Of a DNA stretch of 64,000 nucleotides, positions 1-11,800 are shown one piece after another. How positions within the stretch are numbered: the stretch's first letter is position 1; the number at the start of each line of letters is the position of its first letter. The notes under the pieces were generated by a model that was given only the letters and a program-made list of their open reading frames with translations, was not told the DNA's origin and ran no database searches. Origin of the DNA: Kitagawia praeruptora (Eukaryota > Streptophyta > Magnoliopsida > Apiales > Apiaceae); assembly GCA_037693485.1 (NCBI GenBank), contig CM075344.1:36395501-36459500 (forward strand), in the 5' to 3' direction. Position numbers and translations under genes: made by a program.

Positions 1-760
1 AAGGGGTTTTGTTATTAATACACGTTATAGATATAGATTTATTTATTATTTATTTAAGATTATATTTTAAACAATCAAGAAAACATAACATACATGGTTC
101 TGGTTCTAATATATACGTTATTTGTACAATTCAGTAATATTATAGTAAAAGAATTATAATTATAACAAAATTCCAAACAATTGTTTTAGAAAATAATATG
201 AATTTTAGGGAGTAGGAATCTGTGATGAAATAAGGGTGAAACCAAATTTGTTACGAAAATATCATTAAATAGAAATTTATTAATAAAGATTTTAGATTCT
301 TTAGTGTTTTATCAAATGTTAAACGATCTGGTTACGTATTCGTTGGTGTTTTACCCTCTATTTGTTGGTGATTTTTGATCGTTGGTTTTTTCAAGTTAAA
401 AAAATTATAAACAAAAGAATTATAATCATCATAAGAACTCTATTTTTAACTCTTTTTAAAGGAACATAGTATTCTAGGGAAAATATGATTTTTTTTTTAA
501 ATTACAAATAAAAGAATTATAATTATAATAAGATAAAAATTACAAAAAGAATTATAATTATAATAGGATTTCTATTTTTATTCTTTTTTTTTAAAAAAAC
601 AACAACATAGTATTCTAGGGAAAATAGGATTTCAGGGGTGAAACAAAAATATAGTGCGAACCAAAAACGGGTGAAACCAAAATATAGTGCGAACCAAATT
701 TTAGATACCTTTAAAACAGGGTTTCGTTTATTAATAAAGGTTATAGATGTAAATAAAAAA
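1..760 (-). repeat. Inverted-repeat arm 1, upstream of the kinase gene
   Basis: AT-rich, non-coding repeat that is the reverse complement of 4235-4985 with only scattered mismatches (about 97% by eye over the stretches compared). It contains repeated phrases such as ggtgaaaccaaa. Similarity fades between 760 and 800. The left edge is cut by the window. The two arms bracket exons 1-3 of the receptor kinase. Superfamily not identified; no termini or target duplication could be seen. Confidence 0.8.
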
Positions 761-1111
761 ATAAATTTGATAAATTATCTATTTGAATGATGATATTAAC
801 TTTAATCAAATAAATTTTCAAAATAAAATAAGTCATTCAAAAAAGTATCTCTTACCAACTTTTGACTTTAAGCTATTTTTTTTTAACTTTAAGTCAATTT
901 CTGACTTATTACACAAATAGACATTTTTTAACTTAAAAGAAGAAAATTGCTTTAAGCCCCGTTGCCAAACGGGCTGTTAAGCATGTAGATAGAAGTCATT
1001 AATATAGGAAGGACTTGGAATTTTCAAACAATAGAAGTCATGTTGTCATGTTGATATTCCAAATGCTAATGGATAGGTGTGTGGTATTGGTATTTACTAT
1101 TCATAAACATA
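761..1111. other. AT-rich non-coding stretch upstream of the solo LTR
   Basis: No gene is visible. It is AT-rich and holds a short GC palindrome near 957-975 (gcccgt/acgggc type), a motif often found at ends of small plant DNA transposons, but I could not define an element here. Confidence 0.4.
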
Positions 1112-1116
1112 ACCTT

Positions 1117-1468
1117 TGTTGGGATATTTGTTTAATTCAAACATATATTCTGTTATTCTAGTTATAGAAATAAAGTGTTGATATGTCAACATGATTTGGT
1201 CAATCGTAATTGAGAGATTATAGGAGTCTGAATTCGTTTATCTTGAGTAGCAAGAATAAGATATTATTGAGAGATTATAGGTGAGAGATTATAGGAGTCT
1301 TGAATATTATTTTTCTATTTAAACAATGTAATCGTATTATTTTCATATCAAGAGAAGAGAATACAATGTAGTCTTTAGAGTATTTGGGTCTTGTACATAT
1401 AAGTTTTCCTTACTTATTTTCATTATTGTTCTTGTTATTTTGAGTCAGTTATTTGTTTATTTTCAACA
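1117..1468 (+). mobile_element. Solo LTR (352 bp) with 5-bp TSD in the kinase 5' flank
   Basis: The segment begins TGTTGGGATA and ends TTTTCAACA, giving the TG...CA ends of an LTR, and is flanked by the perfect 5-bp direct repeat ACCTT (1112-1116 and 1469-1473). No internal region or second LTR is present, so this is best read as a solo LTR left by recombination. It holds three copies of gagagattatagg near 1211-1295 and a TATA-like tatttaaa. It ends 115 bp before the receptor-kinase start codon in the sense orientation. LTR identity rests on ends plus TSD. Family is unknown, probably Ty1/copia from its small size. Confidence 0.7.
1316..1323 (+). promoter_or_regulatory. TATA-like box in the solo LTR
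   Basis: tatttaaa sits about 200 bp into the 352-bp LTR, a usual place for an LTR core promoter, and 260 bp upstream of the kinase ATG in the same orientation. It could drive the kinase transcript. The role is inferred. Confidence 0.4.
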
Positions 1469-1583
1469 ACCTTGAGGACTGGGAAGACTCCTGGGAAAGC
1501 TACATTTAAGATCCTCAAGTTGTTTCTAAAAATACAGCTTGTTCTTCATTTCTCCTAGCAACTCACATAATACAACAAAGTTA

Positions 1584-2877
1584 ATGGAGCGCTGCAGTCC
1601 TACAACTGTTTTGATTCCTTTGTTATTCTGCATTTTGTTATTCTTTATTTTGGTAAACTCTCAAGTAGTAGCAGCTGGAGACATTATTAAAGCCAACCAA
1701 GTACTTAGAGATGGAAGCACCATTGTTTCATCTGGAGGTCATTTCGAGTTTGGTTTCGTTAGTGTTGGAAGTTCCATAAATCGATATGTGGGAATATGGT
1801 ACAAGAAAATACCTAAAATGACAATTGTGTGGATTTCCAATAGAGAAACTCCTCTTAGTACTACATCTGGTCTCTTGCAACTTATTAGCAACGGGAGTCT
1901 TGTTATTCTTAATGCTTCTAATCATGTAGTTTGGTCATCCAACTCCTCGACATCTGTGAAAAATCCTGTGGTGCAGCTGTTGGATTCAGGAAATCTTGTT
2001 ATTAGAACTGAAACCGACAGTGACCCTGATAATTACCTGTGGCAAAGTTTTGATATACCTGGAAATACTCAATTACCGGGTGCTAAGCTGGGGTGGAATT
2101 TGGAAACTGGGCTCGAAAGATATCTTAGTTCCTGGAAGAGTGATGATGACCCATCTACAGGTGAATATATCAATCATATTAATCCTAATGGATTTCCACA
2201 GATAATGGTGAGGAAAGGTTCTGTCATAGATTATCGAGGTGGGTCTTGGAATGGTATTCGGTTTTCTGGCATGCCTAACTTGAAGCCAAACCCATTTTAT
2301 AAATATGAATTTGTTTCTAATGATAAAGAGTTGTACTACCGTTACGATGGTGTTAATAGTGTTACGAGGAGGATGGTAAATCCATTTGGTTATTTAGAAA
2401 GATGGGTATGGATTGAAAAATCTCAAAATTGGGAGCTTTATGCTTCTGCTCCGATAGATAACTGTGATCGTTACGGGATATGTGGAGCTTATGGGATCTG
2501 TAATATTAACAATTCTCCTGCATGCGAATGCTTTGATGGGTTTCAGCCAAAAGATGAAAAAGACTGGGAAGCTGCAGATTGGTCCAGTGGATGTGCAAGA
2601 AAAGTAAAATTGAGTTGTGCGAATGGAGAGGATTTTGTGCAACATTCAGGGTTGAAATTACCAGATACTCAGCGTTCTTGGTATAATACTAGTATGAGCC
2701 TTGATGAGTGTAGGATTGTGTGCTTGAAGAATTGCTCCTGTACAGCTTATGCAAATACAGATATCAGAGGCCGTGGAAGCGGATGCTTGTTATGGTTTAA
2801 TGAGCTTATTGATATTAGAGATCAAAAAGAAAACAGTCAAGATCTTTACATAAGAATGGCTGCATCTGAAATATTAG
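1584..2877 (+). CDS. Receptor kinase exon 1: signal peptide and whole ectodomain
   Basis: Codes for residues 1-431 plus one base. A hydrophobic signal peptide (LIPLLFCILLFFILV) is followed by B-lectin (RYVGIWYKKI, TIVWISNRETPL, LWQSFD), the S-locus region (SSWKSDDDPSTGEY, WNGIRFSG), an EGF-like module with paired cysteines (NCDRYGICGAYGICN, CECFDGF) and a PAN module (CRIVCLKNCSCTAYAN, GCLLWF). No stop or frameshift occurs. The donor GTAAAC at 2878 follows the conserved IRMAASE stretch, where this family normally splices. Confidence 0.9.
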
Positions 2878-5800
2878 GTAAACTGATTTTACTTTCTGCC
2901 TTAATGTGAAGCTAAAAATGGGAGATCAAATTTAGCAAAAAATAAAAATGGGAGATCAAAGGTAAGGTTCATATCTATACCTATTCTGTTGACTGCAACA
3001 GTGATGTGTGTATGCCTGTGGGTAATCAGAAAGAAGAAGAAGAAGCGCACAGAAGGTATTTAACAACTCAATGTTTTCTTTTACAAATTTCAATGAGAAA
3101 ACTGGGCCTGAGGTTGTCCTCAGGCATCTCTCCTAAGGTTATAATAGATTTTTATTACTCCATCCATCTCATATTATGTGTCCTCTTTGTAAATTTCACA
3201 CATATTAAGAATACTTAAATATCCTCATCTAATCAAATAACTATGCAACTATATTCTCATAATTAGACTTGGGATTCGCCATCATTAATTACTCCACAAG
3301 ACTTACTCTTGCTTTATTAATCTCCATGAGTATAAAACCTTCTATTGCTTTATTAGTCAACTATTGGAAATATAAAATGAAAGACTATTTGCATAGGATA
3401 ACGAACAAGACACATAAAATGAGATATTTTTTTCTCAAATAGGACACATAATATGAAACCGACAGTGACCCTGAGAAATATGTAAAGGGCCCCGCAGGGA
3501 CATTTTTGTAATTGTAATTTTTTCTTCCAGTAATTTACATAAATAGCCTTAATTTTATATGAAGATTGTTTTAACCTCAGGGTTCTACCTGAGGTCAACC
3601 TCAGGTACTTGAAACCCAATTTCAATTATGCTTTTCTTTTACTGTATTCGTGTGCAAGTGGAAATTGCAGAGATAACAAGGCCATACCTTGAAACTTATG
3701 GGGGCAGTTGGAACGATGACGAGGATTTAGAGTTGCCATTGTTTGACTTCTCAACCTTAGCTACTGCAACGAATGGATTCTCAAAGAACTCTATGCTTGG
3801 AGAAGGTGGCTTTGGGCCAGTCTATAAGGTAATTCATGGCTGTACTTGATGAACATTAAAAGTCTAGACAACTTACATGTACGGCTGTACAGAACTCGAC
3901 AGATGAATTACATTTTACACGTTTAAAGCAGAACATAATGTGTATGAGTTGAAAACATATGTTCTTTCCCCTGAAAGCATTCTATAGTCTTTATTAATGT
4001 GCCATGTTTTATTGGCGCGTAATAATACCAAAAAAATATCAAATTTGATTATAACTTAGGTTCGATTCTTTCGAGTTCGATTCCTTACAATTACATAATT
4101 ATACAAAATTTATATACTTCAAATTATTTAACTTCGCCCCAGGTTCGATTCTCTATAACTACATAATTAAATAGTGTTTATTTATTAAATACTTTTATCA
4201 TTCAATTATCTACAAGTACATATTTAAACAATCTATAAACCTTTATTAATAAACGAAACCCTCTTTTAAAGGTATCTAAAGTTTGGTTCGCACTATATTT
4301 TGGTTTCACCCGTTTTTTGTTCGCACTATATTTTGGTTTCACCCCTGAAATCCTATTTTCCCTAGAATACTATGTTGTTGTTTTTTAAAAAAATAGAATA
4401 AAAATAGAAATCCTATTATAATTATAGTTCTTTTTGTAATTTTTATCTTATTATAATTATAATTCTTTTATTTGTAATTTTAAAAAATAATAATAATATT
4501 TTTCCTAGAATACTATGTTCCTTTAAAAAGAGTTAAAAATAGAGTTCTTATGATGATTATAATTCTTTTGTTTATAATTTTTTTAACTTGAAAAAACCAA
4601 CGATCAAAAATCACCAACAAATAGAGGGTAAAACACCAACGAATACGTAGCCAGATCGTATAACATTTGATAAAACACTAACGAATCTATAACCTTTATT
4701 AATAAATTTATGTTTAATTATATTTTCATAACAAATTTGGTTTCACCCTTATTTCATCACAGATTCCTACTCCCCTAAAATTCATATTATTTTCTAAAAC
4801 AATTGTTTGGAATTTTGCTATAATTATAATTCTTTTACTATAATATTATTGAATTGTACAAATAACGTATATATTAGAACCAGAACCATGTATGTTATGT
4901 TTTCTTGATTGTTTAAAATATAATCTTAAATAAATAATAAATAAATCTATATCTATAACGTGTATTAATAACAAAACCCCTTTTTAATGTACTATTTTAT
5001 ACCAAATTTGGTTCTACCATATTTTGGTTTCACCCCAAGATTCCTATTTTCTCTAGAATTCTATGTTATTTTATAAAATAAATAAATAAATTATATTACA
5101 ATTATAATTTTTTTATTACAACTTAATAAAAAAAATGACTACGAATACAAATGTTAATCTACGGTGACATGCTTATCTATAACAAACGAAATACATTTTT
5201 AATGGTACTTCGGTACCAAAATTGTTTCCACCCATAAGATTCCTATTTCTCCAAGGATTATATATTATTTTTATTAAAATAATAAATTGTTAATACTATT
5301 ATAATTGTAATTTTTATTATAACTCTATTCAGTTCACAAATAACGTATTTATCATAATCATGTACATTTTAACGTATATATCGGAATCATTTAGTTTTTT
5401 TTCTCAATTTTCTTAAATAAACTTAAATAAATAATATATAAAATGACTTTTATTAATAAGCAAATTCTTTGTAAATAACGTAAACTTTTATAATAAATTG
5501 TTAGGAATAATTTATAAGTTGTGATGTTAAGAATAGAATTTACACATTATACTTCTTTTAATCCTGATCTTATAAAGGATTTAGCACTTTATATAGGATT
5601 TATGTGTAAGACAGTTATCTGTACAGTTTAGTCAGGAATGAACAGTGTATCAGAGACTACATGTCAGGAACAAAGAGCAAATCCTGATGACAGTCTAATA
5701 CTGATGACGATCAGATACTGATGCAAGATGAAATCCTGATATCAGTTTTGTTACTGATAATGTCATTATGGATGCTATAGAAACTGGCAAGTGCTATAAA

Positions 5801-8800
5801 ACAGGATCGTTGTTTGAAGAACAAGCAAGAAGATATTATGAAGGAAAGAGTTTTCTATTGATGGAAACTATCGACTAGAAGGCAGAACATTGTCATGTAT
5901 AGATTATATCTTTCTGTTATTAGTTGATAGGTAGCATTATAAATACTCTCTCAATATCATTGTAAAGAGCGTGTGTTGTGAGTTCGTGTGCGTAGCTCTG
6001 TATAAGGTTTGTATTCGAGAGTTCGAAACAAACAGAGAGAGAGATTTGTATTGTCAGCAGCTGCTAAAGGTATTTGTACACCTTTGGTAGAGCTTGTATT
6101 TGATCTTATTAATACAAACAGAGTTTGATTCATTCGTTTATTCTTGTTCATATAATCAAGCAAAAATCAGACACGATTATATAACTTGTATTCAACCCCC
6201 CCTTCTACAAGTTATTCGAGTTAACAATTGGTATCAGAGCAGGTTGATTTCGAATAATCATAAAGATCTGCAATCATGTCTGGTTACAAGGATGGGAATA
6301 CTAAAATTCCTATGCTCAAGAGAAACAAATATACTCTATGGGAAGTAAAGATGTTGCATCATCTGGAAGCAACAGATCCTAATTATCTTGACAGAATCAG
6401 AGATGGACCTTTTGTTCCAACAAAGGTCGTTGGACAAGCAACTGTTGATGGTGTGGTTGTTCCAGAACATACAGCAGAGAAGCCAAAATTTGAATGGTCA
6501 GATAAAGACAAGGAGAATGTTCTTAAAAATGCTAAAGTGAGAAACATATTATTCAACAGTCTTGATTCTGTTCTCACTAACTATGTTCTCTCTTGTAAAA
6601 CTGCTAAGGATATATGGGACAATCTTAAGGTTCACTGTGAAGGAACTAAGCCTGTCAGGAAGAATATGAGGACATTACTTATACAACAGTATGAGTACTT
6701 TGAATCCAAGTCTGGTGAATCACTTACTGATACCTTTGATAGGTTTACAAAACTCATCAATGAGATGGCCATGCATGGTAAATATTATGACTTGGAGGAT
6801 ATGAATACACTACTACAGAATATGCTTTTAGCGTCGGTTAAAATAGGCTTTAGGCGTCGGTTATTGGGCGTAGTATATGAAGGCGACGCTATAGGTATAG
6901 GTCTATAGCGTCGGTTAATTGGGCGACGCATATAATGTAATAATAGCGTCGGTTATTTAAACAAGCGATGCTTAAAGTCTGTTATATGCATCGGTCATTT
7001 AAACAACCGACGCTTAAAGTCTGTTATAGGCGTCGGTCATTTAAACAACCGACGCTTAAAATCTAGTTATAGGCGTCGGTCATTTAAACAACCGACGCTG
7101 AAATTTTGTTATAGGCGTCGATCATTTAAACAACCGACGCTTAAAGTATATTATAAGCATCGGTCATTTAAACAACCGACTCTTAAAGTCTTCTGATAGG
7201 CATCGGTCATTTAAACAACCGACGCTTAAAGTCTACTTATAGGCATCGGTCATTTAAACAACCGACACTTAAAGTCATTTTTAAAAAAAAAAAATAATTG
7301 CAATTTTGTTATGAAACAATACAATTTCATATACAATTTAGCCCATGCCAGAACACCAAATTATATATAAAATCAATTTATACATGATACATAATCAAGA
7401 ATGAGATCTAATTAATAAACAATATATAAGACTACTCTACTTTCGACAAGTCAATACTAATAACAAAGTAGACAAACTGATCTAATTTCTCTAATTTTAT
7501 GGAGAACAAATTCCTCACACAGATGACGAGCAAATGTATTGAAGGAAGGAACCAAGATAATGTGCATCAACGATGTTGCGACCAAATCATCCTCCACACT
7601 GATACAAATGCCTCTGTTCTGAATACATGTTTCAGGAATATATAAGCCTTGGCTCTTTGGTTTTCTCTATCAAATAATCATCCACATGGACGTGTAAGCC
7701 ATTATCTTTCTTGATAATTGTTTCGCCAATAATGCTTGCAACACCATCTGCAGAAGCCTGTGTAGAAGAACAATACATGTCCAATGTGAGACGACACGGA
7801 GAAAGTAATAGATGCAGTCATATATAATCAACTGAAAAAGTGTACAAGTACTAAAATTATAAACCCCTGCTATCACCCAATGGGATGGAAGTGCTGTTGG
7901 GGGGAAGGTAGAGGGTTTAACTTCTAAAGTGAATGTAGAGGACCTAGAATGATAATATAAACATAATAATAAATTATAAGAGACATAACACTCATCGAGA
8001 CCTCCAAATAATGCCCCCGACAAACAAAGTTTAATTTCTACCGTAAGAATTGCTTTAAATATGAATTTAAGAAATACATGTATTTCTAAACAATTGCAAC
8101 TAATCTAGATAACACATAACAATTGCTAAATATTAAACAAATGTATGTATGTGTGTATATCTGCCCTTGTACCTCTTGCAACTGTCAAACAATTGCATCA
8201 AGGCTATTTATTTTGGAAAGATACTCTTTATATGAAGTGAGAGCATATATTATTTTTCATAAACATCGTCTCAAGCTCTGACAGGGTTTTTTAAAAGTAC
8301 AAAAAAGATTCTTGATGATAGAGGCATGAGGACGAGTATGCAGCTCTCATGAGGATTCTTAATGATAGAGGCATGTGCCTGGTCTGTGTGGAGATGGTAC
8401 AAGAAGCCAGAATCAATATTCTCATGATATCTGTATATAAACGAATTACAAGGATAAGGGCATTAATATGCACAGGTACATAATTTTTGTTCTTTTTAGT
8501 ATTGCTAATCAACATGTAAAGACGTGGACTACTCTGTACAAACCTATCTGACATAAGAGAGTGTACAACATCACTTGTGTATTATGTTCCATTGCAGCTT
8601 GCATGTTGACAGAGTATGAGTTTATGTCACAAAGATAACAAGTGACGCATAAGAAACATTACTTATTCAATATTAAGATAACACATGGGAAAAGAAATAT
8701 AAAATTAAAAATTATAGTTGTTACCTAGCGTTGTTCATGGTTTAGGCCTGTGATATTTCTAGCAACATCTATAGGATCAACATTTGCCAGACTGCAATAA

Positions 8801-11800
8801 GATTAAGAGTTAATGAGTCTTGCCCCATTAACATTTTTCTTATATGCTAAAGTGATAATGTCTAAAGTGCTATGTTATCCATTCTTTAGTCACAAGAAAA
8901 CATACCAAAGAAGAAACATGGACTTCAATTTATTTATTTTTAAACTCCTGTTCAATTAGTCATCAAAAATAAAAGGACCTTACCATTGTCACAGCTCCAT
9001 AATGAGCCGCAGCAATCAGTATGCTCCGGGTCCCAACAAAAGTTATGCTCTTGATTTTTTTAAATTGACATGACCCTGAAACATTATTCATGTTGACAAA
9101 GAGATGGAGACAGTTGAATGTTATCTTGCAAGCTAAATCATTACGACACAAAAAAATGGCAACTAGATTACTAGTTCCATCATTAAATTTCTGTGAATTT
9201 CCACAAATTCCTGTGAATTTCCACAAATTCCTATGAATTTCATACAAGTTTACTCGTAAGATATTGGATTACAACAACAAGTTTAATTTGTGCCTTTTTT
9301 TAAGTAACATAAGATTTTAAAATATTACCCCAAGTACTTGGTAAGTACTTTGTCATCTAACTTCCCTTCTTGTCTGCCATTTCCTACTCTTCTCCTTGCT
9401 CGTCTATGAACACGGGAAACACTTGTTGTAGTTTTCTCAGAAGCTACTCTTTTACGATTTTTCTTTCTTGTGGACGTCGAGATTGTTCACGTGTTGTTGG
9501 CTTGATTACATTTCAAAAGTCCAAGTCAATTGCAAGAGTTCAACAATTTAAACCATCATCAATTTTGACCATTTCTCAGTTCAAGATAAATCAAATTTTA
9601 AATTTACATATGGACCAAGACATTCCTGATTTTCTAGATCAAATGTGTAAATAAAGAACATTCAACCTAGGAGAGGGAGACACAGAGCAAGAGAGGGAGA
9701 AAGGAAATAAACATGTTTTCTCGAAATTAACTTATTCTGTATGTTACTCTTTTGAAACTATCTAACAAGCTTTTAATAACCTCATTGTGTTACAAGATTA
9801 TTGGGATTTTACATAGACTGAAATAGGAATTTATGATTTAGCATACAAGTTTTTTTCTCAAATGTCTTCATATTTTTAATTTGAAAATCTAGGCAGGGTC
9901 TTACGTCTTCAATGGCGCTTTAATGATTCATCTGGCTTATACTATAAAGAAGATAGGAATTCTACATAAAGTTCAAATTATTTTAAACTATCATGCATCT
10001 GTAGAGAGTTTTCCATTATACCTCTTTGGAAGAACTTTATTTTAAATTATCAGGCTTATACTATAAAGAACCTCTTTGCTGTCTTGTGAAACTTTTTACT
10101 AAAATTATTTTAAACTATCATGCATCTGCAGAGAGTTTTCCATTATTACGGCAAATTACCTTGTGATCTAGTGTTTAGCATGGATGCTTTCAGGCTTCCA
10201 ATATGAGTCAATGGAATGGACCCAGTCCGCACTAGCCTGCATGTAGCTTGAATTTTATTCTTTACTTATAGGAAGTAAAGATTTCCAAGTCTGAAATCCA
10301 CCTCTGAGACCTGCAGAGTATCTCTGGCTGTTAATGTTCTGTTACTAGAACAACCAAAGTTCAAAAGCTAAGAAATAACAATAGCAACGAACATTAACTA
10401 CCAGAACCCTCTAGAATCTTTAAGTTTCTAACGACTGACACGATCCAAGTAAAAATTATGCAGAGGCAAATTTATATGCCCAATAGAAACACCAATATAC
10501 ATGATCTCTGAACTTAAAAATACATAAAAGTTAAGAGTAATAATGCAAACCTTAAGAAAATCAAAGTAAATAAGTTTGCATTCATTGTCAGACAATTTTT
10601 AATTTACATTTTTTCACAAAGTATAGCACTGTTACGACATACCAGAAGGTCTAATAACCATTAATAATATACCTAAAAAGTATTCTACCAGTGGTAAAAG
10701 CTAAAGTATAAAATCAGACCTTGTCAAGTATAATTTACTAGGAAAAAAATTAACAAATAGTCAGGGACATGGGCAGTTTTTTTAAACGTAGTTGACAACA
10801 CATGTTATTTTATAAGCAAAGAGCAAAGAGCAAAGAGCAAAAAAAACACATTAATGACAATAGAGGTGTTATTTTATACTTTTCGGGCTTTTATAGGAAA
10901 TTCACCAATTCTGTTAATGCCTTGAGGGCTTCGACTTAGAGAACTACACATATCATAGAAAGACTACTGAGACCATGCCTCAAGATAACACAACATGCTA
11001 CTTTCCATGACTCATGATAACATGGAAATATAATTTAAATTGATGTTAGAGCTTACATTGGCAACAAGCTTCAGAACTGTTAGAGCTTACCAGAACGATA
11101 CTACCTTTTCTGCCTATATTGCTCAAAAGACCTACCTTTTCTGCCTCACAATAATCAAGCAAAAGTTGAGTTGCATATCTTGTACCCACACCATTATGTA
11201 GTTGTGGTACAAATCCCTCGAATCAACACCACCAGGCACTGGACTAAAGAATACAAGAAAATTTTAGGAAGAAAGAACAGCATTTATCCTAGAACTATGA
11301 GCACATACATTGTGAGATATGAGAAAGTCAAAGGGCAAAAAACACAAAATGGAGATGAGATCTGTTGTACATTTTTAGATTAATAGGATATCTGTTGTAA
11401 CTTGGATGTCAACACCCTACCATAGTCATAGCAGCTACTTTATTGTTACCTCTAAGAGCTCTGTGAGTCTATGCCATTGATGATTTGCATGAAGAATCGA
11501 AAGCAGCATTTATAAAGAAATTCAGTAACTTGAAAGTATTTTTATCCCCTTGGTACTGCACCACTGCTCCGCTTGCTGACCTAAAGTACAAAGTGGGGAT
11601 GCCCTGAACATCAAAATGTCACCGGGGAAGAAAACACATACGTAATAATGTACTGTCCCTGTACATAACTTTTACATTACAACTCTAGTTAATTGAGCTC
11701 TGTTATATGTAATAATTGTGTTGCATCACAAGTTCAATACATCTTTCAAGCTCTATATAAACATCTAATACATCTTTTTGGGTGAATTTTGTACCTGGTC

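Noticed and set aside
1539..1583. Upstream in-frame extension of the kinase ORF
   Set aside because: It begins with TTG and adds polar residues before the signal peptide; ATG 1584 gives a normal signal sequence.
6829..7276. Regularly spaced palindromic repeats resembling a CRISPR array
   Set aside because: Plant nuclear context, spacers are not unique, and the units are bounded by CACTA termini.
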